Below are positions 17,851-26,608 of a DNA stretch of 64,000 nucleotides, in pieces. The stretch is from positions 1 to 64,000 of the forward strand of contig CAOKFN010000015.1 of assembly GCA_948467735.1 (NCBI GenBank). Reading direction: 5' to 3'. This DNA comes from an uncultured bacterium. Its GTDB lineage: Bacteria; Bacillota; Clostridia; Lachnospirales; Lachnospiraceae. The first letter of the stretch is position 1, and the number at the start of each line of letters is the position of its first letter. The notes under the pieces were generated by a model. That model had not been told where the DNA came from, searched no databases, and was given only the letters and a program-made list of their open reading frames with translations. The position numbers and the translations under genes are program-made.

Positions 17851-19572
17851 TCAAAGCGCCGCCTTCACATCCTCCGTGAGCTTATCAAGCCTTGCCTGCG
17901 CATCCTCAAGACTTGTACCCTTCACACCCATATAGAATTTAATCTTCGGCTCCGTACCGGAAGGACGGGCGCAGCACCACGCGTCCTCAGGCAGTTCAAA
18001 GTACAGCACGTTTGACTTAGGCAGTCCCGTGCCGCTCTCTTTCCCCGTCTCCATATCCACAATCCGGTCTGTCTGATAATCCCTGAATTTCAATACCTTC
18101 AAATCCCCGAACGCTTTCGGCGGATCCTTGCGAAGCTTTTCCATGATTTCCGCAATCTGTCTGGAGCCGTCGATGCCCTTCAGGGTGATAGTATACTGGG
18201 ACTCCTTGTAATAGCCATACTTCTCATAAGTATCAAGCATCATATCCCACAGCGTCTTGCCCTGCTTCTTACAGTAAGCCGCCACCTCGCACAGACACAT
18301 CACCGCCACAATGGCATCCTTATCCCTTGCGTGGGTTCCTGCCAGACAGCCATAGCTCTCCTCAAGGCCGAACACATAATGATTGCTTCCCGTCTGCTCA
18401 AATAATTTAATCTGCTCGCCGATAAACTTAAATCCTGTCAGCACTTCGATCAGCTTTACGCCGTAAGCGCTGGTGATAGGCCTTGTCATATTGGTGGTGA
18501 CAATGGTGGTCACAAGAGCCGGATTCTCGGGCATGGTTCCCGTGGCAGCCCGCTCCCTCAAAATATATTCCGCAATCAGCATACCCGACATATTTCCGGT
18601 AAAGGGCACATATTCCCCGGTCTTGGTATCCTTCGCGTACACGCCCAGACGGTCCGCATCCGGATCCGTGGCCAGCACAATATCCGCATCCTTTTCCTTT
18701 GCCAGACGCAGGGCGTAAGTAAACGCCTTCGGATCCTCCGGATTGGGATAATCCAATGTGGTAAATTTCGGATCGGGCTTCTCCTGCTCCGGCACCACAT
18801 AGACATGCTTAAAGCCAAGCTCCGACAAAATACGCCTTGCGGGCAGATTTCCCGTTCCGCACAAGGGAGTGTATACAATTTTAATATCATCCGCCATCTC
18901 TGAAATCACTTCCGGATGGATGATCTGCTTTTTCAGCTCCTCCATGTACGCGTCGTCTATTTCCTTGCCGATCACCTGATACAGTCCCTTTTCCACAGCC
19001 TCATTCTTGGGCATAGTTTTTACCGTATGATAATCCTTTATACTCTGCACTTCTTCGATAATCTGCTTGTCAAACGGAGCCGTAACCTGCGCGCCGTCCT
19101 CCCAATATACCTTATATCCGTTATACTCTGGCGGATTGTGGCTTGCGGTGACGACGATGCCCGCCGTACAGCCAAGGGTGCGAAGTGCAAAAGAAAGCTC
19201 GGGCGTGGGCCTCAACGACTCAAACACATATGCCTTAATGCCGTTTGCCGCCAGACAAAGCGCCGCTTCATCGGCAAACTCAGGGGACATATTCCGGGAA
19301 TCATAAGCGATAGCCACCCCTTTGGACTGTGTTCCCTTCTTAATAATAAAATTAGCAAGCCCCTGCGTCGCCTTGCGAACCGTATACAGATTCATGCGAT
19401 TGGTACCCGCGCCGATAATGCCCCTTAAGCCTCCCGTGCCGAATTCCAGCTCCTTGTAGAATCTCTCTTCGATTTCTTCCTGATTGTTCCGGATGGCTAG
19501 CAGTTCATTCTTTGTCTCCTGATCAAAATAATCGTCTTCCAGCCAGAAATTAAACTCGTCCATAAAACTCAT
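17851..19572 (-). CDS. pgcA: Phosphoglucomutase/phosphomannomutase, alpha-D-phosphohexomutase family
   Basis: 573 residues, the length of the PgcA/PMM2-type bacterial enzyme. Interconverts hexose-6- and -1-phosphates, feeding nucleotide sugars. Motifs in order: substrate-site GTGGLRG, phosphoserine Ser144 in TASHNPPEYNG, metal loop DPDADRLG, sugar-binding GLEESYG and phosphate-binding RPSGTEPKIKFY. The ATG at 19572 follows AGAGGAG at 7 bases; an upstream extension in frame lacks a site. Its position inside the polysaccharide region suggests that it supplies UDP-glucose or related donors. Confidence 0.95.
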   Translation of the reverse strand: MSFMDEFNFWLEDDYFDQETKNELLAIRNNQEEIEERFYKELEFGTGGLRGIIGAGTNRMNLYTVRKATQGLANFIIKKGTQSKGVAIAYDSRNMSPEFADEAALCLAANGIKAYVFESLRPTPELSFALRTLGCTAGIVVTASHNPPEYNGYKVYWEDGAQVTAPFDKQIIEEVQSIKDYHTVKTMPKNEAVEKGLYQVIGKEIDDAYMEELKKQIIHPEVISEMADDIKIVYTPLCGTGNLPARRILSELGFKHVYVVPEQEKPDPKFTTLDYPNPEDPKAFTYALRLAKEKDADIVLATDPDADRLGVYAKDTKTGEYVPFTGNMSGMLIAEYILRERAATGTMPENPALVTTIVTTNMTRPITSAYGVKLIEVLTGFKFIGEQIKLFEQTGSNHYVFGLEESYGCLAGTHARDKDAIVAVMCLCEVAAYCKKQGKTLWDMMLDTYEKYGYYKESQYTITLKGIDGSRQIAEIMEKLRKDPPKAFGDLKVLKFRDYQTDRIVDMETGKESGTGLPKSNVLYFELPEDAWCCARPSGTEPKIKFYMGVKGTSLEDAQARLDKLTEDVKAAL

Positions 19573-19778
19573 TTTGCTTCTCCTCTCTTCTGCGCAGTTT
19601 TTATAGAAAAACGGACGCGCTGCCACGCCCTCCGATGAATCTGCATCCTGCGCTTTCTACAGACCCCTTTTATGAGAAGACGCCTTCCCCTCCCATATTT
19701 TACCTCCATTTTAACATAAGCCTGCCAAGAATTCCACACAATCTTTTTAAATCCTTGTGGTCATTTTGACGGTTTGAC

Positions 19779-20803
19779 CTATATTTTCAGCTTAATATTG
19801 GTGTTGGTAAACGACTCTTCCACAACGGCCTTTATCTTTGAAATGATATCATACCCTTCCTTCTTATCCTCATGCAGTATCTTCAAACGGCAGATTATGC
19901 ATGTTATTAAAAGACTCTATTATTCTTTGTATTTGAAGAAACGCATCAAAATGCTTCTGAAATGCATCAAGATATAGCTGCATCAGCTCATCATATTTAT
20001 TATCATACTTCATAACCTTAAGCGCGGCAATTTTTCCTTGATTCAAGAACTTCTGCTTGGTGATAGAGTAAGTCCCCCTTACTCCGATAATATACTGTGA
20101 AAGGGCAGGACAAGCCGCCATTCCATCTCTTACAAAGAGAGATTTCCTTCCCTCTTCTGTCATGGCCGCATGTCTTAGCAATAGCCATAAATGTGTCAAA
20201 AGTCTGAGGAAGGTTCTCCTGCTTCTTTTTCTTTAAAATAAGCAAGATGTTTTTGTATCAGTAAAAGGAAGAAACGACTAACAGGACAATCAATGAATTG
20301 CCATACGTCCGCCCGGCTTAAGCAGGTCTAAACAACGCTCTATAAACAATATATCCGGCGTTCTGCTTTCATCAACCCTTTTTGTTTCCACCCATACCCC
20401 ATCCGACCCCTTTTCCCACCTGTAGCCAAGATGATAATGTTCCAGAATTTTCTTGTCGTCAATCACACATTTCTTTCCAAACGGAGGATTGGTCATTATA
20501 ATATCGATTTTCCCTTTATCAATTTTATTTGTTATTTTCGCAGGCCATTGCTCAAAGGGCGTTAAAGAATCAAAATGGGAAATCCAATTTTTCTTCACTA
20601 TGAAATACAACAATATCACATCTTTTGTCGGCTGATCCTACTTTAATGGAATACTCAACTTCAATGTGGCTTTTAGGATATTGGTATACATCCATAAGAA
20701 TACGGCAGTATTCTTGACGCACATATTCTTCCGGTGTCTCCCTTCTCATCTTTCCCGTAATCAAACACTTAATTTTACCCTCATCAACAATAATCTCCTG
20801 CAT
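19779..20803 (-). pseudogene. Decayed type I-like restriction-modification methylase with HsdR-N domain
   Basis: Fragments in order on the minus strand. 20803-20570: start after a normal leader, an HSDR_N-type segment (TPEEYVRQEYCRILMD, IKVGSADKRCDIVVF). 20619-20290: a different frame with FEQWPAKITNK, the N6-adenine methylase motif IV NPPFGKK and CLDLLKPGGRMAI, cut off at the start of the motif that normally continues VLPDG. 20245-20018: KKKKQENLPQTF, FMAIAKTCGHDRRG, typical of the HsdM C-terminal part. Two further frames run to a TAG at 19779. At least three frameshifts and large internal deletions; the S-adenosylmethionine motif I region is gone. Not functional as a methylase. Confidence 0.75.
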
Positions 20804-20835
20804 TCATTTTCTCCTCACTCATGCTTAAAGTACCA

Positions 20836-22425
20836 TTATTTTCCCTGTTTCATGCAGCACAAAATATTCCGCCCCCTCAAATACAGCTTCCAAATTCCCG
20901 CCGCCGCGCATACAACATACATGGGCGCCATATTATACAAATACCGCGCCCTCGCCTCAAACAGCATCACAAACAAAAAACTCCCAATCAAACTGATGCG
21001 GATCACATATTCCCCGTCCCTCTGAAATCCATCTCTTTTCCATGCGAGTCCCGCCAGCGGCACGGCGCAGAGCACCATAACCCACACAGCCTGCGCAAAT
21101 GAGGCGTAATAGCCGAACCAATCCGTTCCGCTGCGCAGCAGCCTCCTTATGCTCTGTCTGGCCGGGGTCGCCGCGGCGCTTCTCTCCGAGAGTTCAAATC
21201 CCCCCTCCTTCTCCCACGCAAAGGTTCCGTCATTATAATTTACAAGCAGTTTTTTCAGAAAAAATTCCATGCAGCCCGCCGCCCCATACCGCTTCATCCG
21301 CTCTTTTGCAACCCGCAGATTCTCCCGAACCCGCGTCTTTTGATCCGGCTGGCTGCCGGAAAACGCATAATCCTCCGACCAATAAGCCCCCGTGTTTTCC
21401 TCGTTCAACCCCATCATAAGATAATGAGCATAGGAAAACTGCATATTCTCATCCAAATCGCTTTCCGTGGCATCCAGCATATGAAGCCGCATCCCCCCGG
21501 AAATCCCATATGCCGCCAAAAACGCCCCCAGCAGAAGCGCCGCCTTCCTTCTGCGCTCCTTCTCCGTCATCAAAAGCAGCGCCTCATAACCTGCGGCGGC
21601 AATCAGGACAATCCCCCCGCTGGGTTTGATAAAATACCCCGCCATTCCGCTGAGTCCCGCCATTCCGCCCACGAGCAGCTCCATCCAGAGCTTATCCGCC
21701 TTTTTGGCGCACAAATAAAAATAAAAGGTCAGCACCGGAAACAATATGCTGTACGTATCCGTGTACGGCACCACCATCCAAGGATTGATCCCTATCAAAC
21801 CCGCAAACAGCCCAAAGGCAAGCAGGCCCGCTTTCGGATTCCCTGTCAGCCGTTTCACAGACAGCGCCGTGAAAAAGCCCGACAGGCTGATCAGGACGCA
21901 GTCCGCCAGAATCAAAACAAAATATCGATCAATCTCCAGTCCCAGCCAAGACCCCATTCTAAAAACCATCGTCAAAACATATACAATCCCCACATTATTG
22001 GGATATTGAGAATAATAAAAAAACCGGCCGATTCCTCCCCTCCCCGCCCAAAGCTCCTCCGCGGTACCCGTGACAATGGCCACATCCCATCCCACCGTAA
22101 AGAAGAGATTCCGGGCAATAAAAATCTGGACAAGCAGAAGCGCCATGGTCATGGCACACAGCAGCGGGTAAAAGCCGGACGAAAGAATCTTTTGCAGGAC
22201 TGCCCTGCCGGACAGCCATCTTCTCCACACACACATCCCGCCAGCCAGCAGCGCCGCTCCCGCCGCCGCAAGGACAAGATTGTTCAAAAGGGCGCTGTTC
22301 TTCGCCCAGTCAGGGTAATCCACTCTCTTGTCTCCAAACAGCAGGGCGCCCAGCACCAATGCGCAAAAAAGTCCCGAAATAGTGTTTATCGCTATTCTTA
22401 TGCCATTTCCCGCTTTTTCTCCCAA
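20836..22425 (-). CDS. Polytopic membrane protein, GT-C-like glycosyltransferase
   Basis: 529 residues with about 12 hydrophobic segments. After the second pair of helices comes a loop with VGWDVAIV and YYSQYPNNVG, and near the end FEARARYLYNMAPMYV, a signature of integral-membrane GT-C-like proteins found in Gram-positive polysaccharide loci (similar to the TIGR03766 family). It probably uses a polyprenyl-phosphate sugar outside the membrane. The start is a TTG at 22425 with AGGAG at 7-base spacing; no ATG fits. The gene follows another large membrane glycosyltransferase, suggesting stepwise decoration of one polymer. Confidence 0.78.
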   Translation of the reverse strand: MGEKAGNGIRIAINTISGLFCALVLGALLFGDKRVDYPDWAKNSALLNNLVLAAAGAALLAGGMCVWRRWLSGRAVLQKILSSGFYPLLCAMTMALLLVQIFIARNLFFTVGWDVAIVTGTAEELWAGRGGIGRFFYYSQYPNNVGIVYVLTMVFRMGSWLGLEIDRYFVLILADCVLISLSGFFTALSVKRLTGNPKAGLLAFGLFAGLIGINPWMVVPYTDTYSILFPVLTFYFYLCAKKADKLWMELLVGGMAGLSGMAGYFIKPSGGIVLIAAAGYEALLLMTEKERRRKAALLLGAFLAAYGISGGMRLHMLDATESDLDENMQFSYAHYLMMGLNEENTGAYWSEDYAFSGSQPDQKTRVRENLRVAKERMKRYGAAGCMEFFLKKLLVNYNDGTFAWEKEGGFELSERSAAATPARQSIRRLLRSGTDWFGYYASFAQAVWVMVLCAVPLAGLAWKRDGFQRDGEYVIRISLIGSFLFVMLFEARARYLYNMAPMYVVCAAAGIWKLYLRGRNILCCMKQGK

Positions 22426-22449
22426 TCCGTTTCTCCTATGAAACCGCCC

Positions 22450-22600
22450 CTTCCGGCAGTTTGCTCCGATTCCTGCGCCGCGGCCCTTCGGCAGCTTCTG
22501 CTCCTATGCTCAACCAGCAGGCGTTCCCCCTGTTCCCGTTCCTTCGGCCGCTTTTATTCCTATGCTCAAACCGCCATGCATTCCCGTCCGTTCCTATTCC
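22450..22600. repeat. Degenerate 56-bp tandem repeat
   Basis: Two units starting at 22486 and 22542 share CTTCGGC-GCTT-T-TTCCTATGCTCAA; a weaker copy precedes them. It occupies the gap between the two membrane glycosyltransferase genes. Confidence 0.65.
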
Positions 22601-24324
22601 AGCACATAGACATAATAATTGGGATCATGCCTCAGAAGATACCATCTCTCTAAATTCTTGTTCTGCGCCACCAGACGGTCCAATATCTCTTCCGGCCCAT
22701 CCATGTACACAATCAGCTTTTCCGCCGTCTGCAAAGCTTCATTTTCAATCACCGTTGCCTCATCGTCATACCGTATAAAAATAATCCTCTCATATGGCCA
22801 TGTCTCATTTGCAATATACCATGTTTTAAATCTAGTATCCTGATCATAAATCATCACAAGGGGATACTGCGCATTGTCACGGGCATACTGAAGCGTCTCC
22901 ACTTTATCCCGGTATAGGAACTGCACGTTTCCCTGCGCATGTCCCAGCAGAGCCGGCAGCAAGACCAGCGCCGTGAGAACTGCCATAACAATCATCTCGG
23001 CCGATGCCGACCCGCGTTTACCGGCCGCAGCCTTCCCTTTCGCCTCTCCGCTGCCGGAAGCCTCGGAAACTCCTCTCCTGCCGCCTGAAATATAAAGGCT
23101 CCCAGCCGCAATATCACGACCTGCCAAAATACCGTCTGCCGCATACAATACCACCTTGCAGATCGAATAGGCAATCAAGGGCAGAAGCTGTGCGGCCGCA
23201 GTATAAAAATACCTGCTGGACGCATCTCCCATATACAGCGACGATCTGCTCAGCAGATAAGCCCCAGCCAAGCCCGCCGCCAGTGCAATTCCCAAAATAG
23301 CAAAATTTGTCTGCGCTGCAGGGCCGCCCCGCCGTCTGCGCATCGCAAGCATTATCACTCCCGCCAGCAGCGCCGCTGCCAGAATCCCCATCACCGGATA
23401 CATCAATCCCGAAAAGAAGTTCTTGTTCATCACGGGCAGAAACAGCCGAAACATTGCAAACAAATCCGGGGACAGCAGAGTCGCAAAGGCATCCTCCCCC
23501 TGCGCATTTGCAAAAATCTGTTCCAAAGATGTGGGAAACGTACAGATCGCAAGACCAATGGCAGCTGTCATGGACAGCCCATAGACAAGCATTCTCACAA
23601 AACATTTCTCTTTATATATCAGCTTCCGAACCAGCGCGTAAATGCAGAATCCCAGCGTCAGCAGAAACAAGAGATACAGGCAGAAATAATGGGTCAGGAA
23701 CGCACAATAACAAATGGCCGCCCCGCACAGCGTAAGAAGCGCAAACCGCTTTCTGCTTCCATTCAAATTCTGCATCAGCACCACAAACACATCCATATAC
23801 AAAATAGTCCACATTACGCTCATGCTGTACATTCTGGTAAACATGACATCACTGATCATCGCCGGATGAACCGCGTATAACAGCCCTCCCAGCAGAGCTA
23901 AAAAGCACCGATGCCTGCTTTTATCCAGCCGGAAAATAAAGAAAATAATCCCCCCGCATGTCATAAGAGAATAGCAGCTGTTCAGCAGAATGCCAAACCA
24001 CTTATAGAAAGAATATGGAAACAGCGACATCACAAAATGCAGCGTCATATAATATAACGGGGGATGCACGTCTATTTCCTGAATCCGTACCACATTGGCA
24101 AAATCAAACCGATGGGCGTCTATCACAAAAAAATGTGACTGAATCTCCATTCCGCTTTTTTCCAGAATGGGACCATAAGGATTGATTCCTTCATAACCAG
24201 CGCTGGTGTAATAAGTATAATACTCATCCTCATGAAACGCTTCTTTCTGCATTCCATAGAAGAAAATAACAATCAAATGAATCGCCAGCACTGCCGCCAT
24301 TGCCAAAAATCTTTTCTTCGTCAT
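22594..24324 (-). CDS. Polytopic membrane glycosyltransferase, GT39/PMT-like
   Basis: 576 residues with about 11 hydrophobic segments. The first outer loop has HEDEYYTYY, the acidic pair expected of GT-C enzymes, and a second conserved stretch DVHPPLYYMTLHFV. A long C-terminal outer domain follows. Between the helices at about 370 and 450 lies a low-complexity Gly/Ser/Ala/Lys loop (GVSEASGSGEAKGKAAAGKRG) that looks inserted. By family it would transfer a sugar from a polyprenyl phosphate to a surface acceptor. A strong promoter lies 90 bases upstream, so the gene is transcribed independently of the radical-SAM gene. Confidence 0.8.
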   Translation of the reverse strand: MTKKRFLAMAAVLAIHLIVIFFYGMQKEAFHEDEYYTYYTSAGYEGINPYGPILEKSGMEIQSHFFVIDAHRFDFANVVRIQEIDVHPPLYYMTLHFVMSLFPYSFYKWFGILLNSCYSLMTCGGIIFFIFRLDKSRHRCFLALLGGLLYAVHPAMISDVMFTRMYSMSVMWTILYMDVFVVLMQNLNGSRKRFALLTLCGAAICYCAFLTHYFCLYLLFLLTLGFCIYALVRKLIYKEKCFVRMLVYGLSMTAAIGLAICTFPTSLEQIFANAQGEDAFATLLSPDLFAMFRLFLPVMNKNFFSGLMYPVMGILAAALLAGVIMLAMRRRRGGPAAQTNFAILGIALAAGLAGAYLLSRSSLYMGDASSRYFYTAAAQLLPLIAYSICKVVLYAADGILAGRDIAAGSLYISGGRRGVSEASGSGEAKGKAAAGKRGSASAEMIVMAVLTALVLLPALLGHAQGNVQFLYRDKVETLQYARDNAQYPLVMIYDQDTRFKTWYIANETWPYERIIFIRYDDEATVIENEALQTAEKLIVYMDGPEEILDRLVAQNKNLERWYLLRHDPNYYVYVLE

Positions 24325-24414
24325 ATCCGCTCTACCCCTCGGTCATATTTCATTGCTCATTACATCCGCGGCGCTTCACAGAAAACGCCGCAATTGTCCA
24401 ATTTTTCTCCATAA

Positions 24415-24443
24415 ATCATACTACTTCCCATGATATATGTCAA
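24415..24443 (-). promoter_or_regulatory. Strong sigma-A promoter of the GT39-like gene
   Basis: Minus strand: consensus -35 TTGACA (24443-24438), 17-bp spacer, -10 TATGAT (24420-24415). The TGA inside the -35 box is the stop codon of the upstream radical-SAM gene. Confidence 0.85.
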
Positions 24444-25450
24444 GAAAAGGGATTTCTGTACGCGCAATCCAAACTGACCGATTTCAGAAAATCCCTGAAA
24501 GCCCAAAACTCGCCGCTGTCCCATGCTTCCTGTATGGAATGCACTCTCAAATCCACACACCGCCCTTCCTCCGCACAGCCTCGGCGGCAGGGAGCCATCT
24601 TCATGTCGTAAGTAATATAAGCCGACCATCTTGCTCCTTCGCAGGCGGCCCCACAGTTAAAGTCAATGTTCCTTGCCAAGCGAAGAAGTCCTTGGACGCC
24701 GCATGGATCAAAGCCCAGCTTAAAAGGATATTTTTGGCCCTCAGCCAATGCGAAAAATCTCCTGACTCTCTCATCCTCAAAAGAAAATCCTCCTTCCTCC
24801 TGTCCCGCAGATTTATGCGTCAAAAAAATAACTGCGTTTATCCCTTGCGGAAAATCCACCCGTTCCAATCTGTCTATGGCCTCCTGTATGGTCTGCTTCC
24901 CCAGCGTAAAATGAATATTGGTCCTAACTCCCGCTTCTTGAAACATCCGTATGGCTTTCAGCGCATATGAATTTCCATGCCACTTCACCCCGGCGGCGCC
25001 GCAGTATTTCCCGCACAATGCCGCCGTTTCTTTTGTGATGCCGAAGCCGGAAACCTCCACATTGGGAACAATCTCATTTCCAACGCATATTTTTAAGATC
25101 TCCCCAAAATGCTCATGCAGATACGCTTCCCCCCTTCCCCCCAATATAAGCTGATATGCTCTTCCCCTGCTCTGTTCCGCTATGGACGCGAAATCCTCCA
25201 CCGCCATATGGAACCGCTTCCCCGGCAGTTCCTCCTGACGGCACTGCTCCCCATGCATAAAGCCCCTTCCATTCCTCTCCCAAGGGCGGCATCCCATAAT
25301 TTCCACCTCAATCAATTCCGGAAACTTAGCCATAAAAGGCTCCCTTCCCGTGTCCCTTCCCTGCTCCATGACCCCGCTCCGGTAATAAAACCCCGTCTTT
25401 TCATCAAATATGGACAAAAAACCATTTGCCCGATCCGCTCTTCTGCGCAT
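24440..25450 (-). CDS. Radical SAM-like protein, degenerate and C-terminally short
   Basis: 336 residues. Resembles a clostridial radical-SAM/SPASM family that begins SIFDEKTGFYYRSG and FPELIEVEIMG, with GGRGEAYLHEHF, GFGITKETA, NIHFTLGKQTIQEAI, INAVIFLTHKSAG and CEGARWSAYIT. In members I recall, a Cys cluster follows IMG and binds the 4Fe-4S; here the first and last Cys of that stretch remain (GC...GEQC) but the middle one is missing. The protein ends at SLDCAYRNPFS, where relatives carry a CxxC...C SPASM-like tail. Cluster binding is therefore doubtful and the gene may be decaying. Start ATG at 25450 follows GAGGG. Confidence 0.6.
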   Translation of the reverse strand: MRRRADRANGFLSIFDEKTGFYYRSGVMEQGRDTGREPFMAKFPELIEVEIMGCRPWERNGRGFMHGEQCRQEELPGKRFHMAVEDFASIAEQSRGRAYQLILGGRGEAYLHEHFGEILKICVGNEIVPNVEVSGFGITKETAALCGKYCGAAGVKWHGNSYALKAIRMFQEAGVRTNIHFTLGKQTIQEAIDRLERVDFPQGINAVIFLTHKSAGQEEGGFSFEDERVRRFFALAEGQKYPFKLGFDPCGVQGLLRLARNIDFNCGAACEGARWSAYITYDMKMAPCRRGCAEEGRCVDLRVHSIQEAWDSGEFWAFRDFLKSVSLDCAYRNPFS

Positions 25451-25663
25451 ACGATTCCCTCAATCCCCCATATTCATATCCTATATTTCAGACTTATCCT
25501 CTAAATCCATCCGGAAAGCCCCCAAAGCCTTTTATCCCTGCAGCCTGCGCCAAGCTTCACCTCTATCGGTTCTCTATCGGCTGTTCTCGATTGTTTTTAT
25601 CACATGTCCGGATGATCCCCAAGGTTCTCGTATCATTCCTGCGTCAAGTCCCCGCTTCCCCAT

Positions 25664-26005
25664 TTATCCACATCCGGGCCTCCCGTCTCCCGGGTTTTCC
25701 ACAGCATTCCATACTTCGCAGTACAGTTCCACTGCCGCAAAAGCCTCCTCCTCAAAAGTCTCCCTGCAGCCGCCTTCTCTTTCATCAAATTTCCCGACGG
25801 CAAATGCCTCATTTCCCTCTGTAAAATCATATTCTGCCATAAAGCGATCCGGGCTCTTTCCTTCCCGCATTTTACCGCCTTCGGACAGCTTCTTCCCAAC
25901 AAAACCAAGCAGCGCCTCCTTCTGCCCCTTCGTAAGCTCCAGCCGTCGCGGGAAAATAAAACTGCCGCCGCATAAGCTTGTCACAAAATCCGTTTTGATT
26001 TGCAT
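25664..26005 (-). CDS. Small protein with DFVT N-terminal motif, paired with the radical-SAM gene (unknown function)
   Basis: 113 residues. The start MQIKTDFVTSLCGGSFIF resembles the K-[ST]-DFVTNSSSSSF start that I recall from many clostridial proteins of unknown role; here the Ser run is altered. The rest is acidic (FEEEAFAAVELYCEVW). The ending PGDGRPGCG looks off-frame: the +1 frame at about 25700 continues as ETGGPDVDKWGSGDLTQE to a TGA near 25633, so a 3' frameshift is likely. AGGAGG at 6 bases and a good promoter precede the ATG. Probably one operon with the radical-SAM gene 213 bases downstream. Whether it is that enzyme's substrate is a guess. Confidence 0.6.
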   Translation of the reverse strand: MQIKTDFVTSLCGGSFIFPRRLELTKGQKEALLGFVGKKLSEGGKMREGKSPDRFMAEYDFTEGNEAFAVGKFDEREGGCRETFEEEAFAAVELYCEVWNAVENPGDGRPGCG

Positions 26006-26035
26006 ACACAGCCTCCTGAATTTATGTTATGATTC

Positions 26036-26064
26036 ATCATAGCAGTATTTTTTTCATTTGTCAT
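26036..26064 (-). promoter_or_regulatory. Sigma-A promoter of the DFVT/radical-SAM pair
   Basis: Minus strand: -35 ATGACA (26064-26059), 17-bp spacer, -10 TATGAT (26041-26036), about 30 bases before the start codon. Confidence 0.65.
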
Positions 26065-26152
26065 TGGACGGTTAGTCCACAAACGCATGTTTAGGATGTT
26101 ACGCCAAGGGGACGGTGTTGACATATTGCGAAACGGCATGGTGATTTTATGA

Positions 26153-26357
26153 GTATTGGATTTGAGAAGCATACTTACCTTCGGCAATATATACTATGGA
26201 TATCAAAAACCTTCCGGCGAATACGTAAGTATATGTTTTGAAAACGCTTCAGACAAAAGAATCCGGAAAAATGTTCCACATCGGAGAAGAAAATACGCAG
26301 GCTTTTATTGATTATGTCCTCAAGGAATGCGACGGCTATGGAACTGCCTGTGTATAG
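26153..26357 (+). pseudogene. Frameshifted C-terminal gene relic (family unknown)
   Basis: From 26153 one frame reads a protein-like stretch (FGNIYYGYQKPSGEYVSICF, ENASDKRIRK). At the AAAAA run near 26267-26271 the sense continues in the next frame as MFHIGEENTQAFIDYVLKEC and ends GYGTACV with TAG at 26355-26357. Removing one A joins the two parts. A stop lies just before 26153, so only the C-terminal part of the gene remains. I do not recognise the family. Confidence 0.45.
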
Positions 26358-26385
26358 GAAGAAGAACCTTGCTTGAGCAATGCTC

Positions 26386-26492
26386 CGCCCTTCCTGAAAT
26401 TTCCATCCTGCCGAATATTTTCGCCCCTTGAAATTTCCATCCTGCCGGATATTTTCGCTCTTCCTGAAATTTGCGCCCAGCCGAAAATTATG
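26386..26492. repeat. Degenerate 34-37 bp tandem repeat
   Basis: Three units (26386-26421, 26422-26455, 26456-26492) share the word order CGCYCTTCCTGAAATTT, CATCCTGCCG and ATATTTT with substitutions. Confidence 0.8.
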
Positions 26493-26608
26493 CTCGTAAG
26501 CGCATTCCTTTTTCTGTCTTCCCTTGCAGAAGCGCTTACCGGCGATACATTTTATCCGGCAGATGTTCCGGCTTCAAGCTCCGGCAGGATGGAACCACAG
26601 GGCAAGGT

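Larger units (their letters stand above)
26006..26608. other. Gene-poor gap, about 600 bases, with promoter, relic and repeats
   Basis: Holds, left to right: the promoter of the DFVT gene (minus), a frameshifted plus-strand gene relic (26153-26357), a three-unit tandem repeat (26386-26492) and about 115 bases with nothing recognisable before the arcC stop codon. Confidence 0.7.

Noticed and set aside
21340..22653. 437-codon plus-strand frame opposite a membrane glycosyltransferase
   Set aside because: Basic, low-complexity mirror of a hydrophobic gene; not a real protein.
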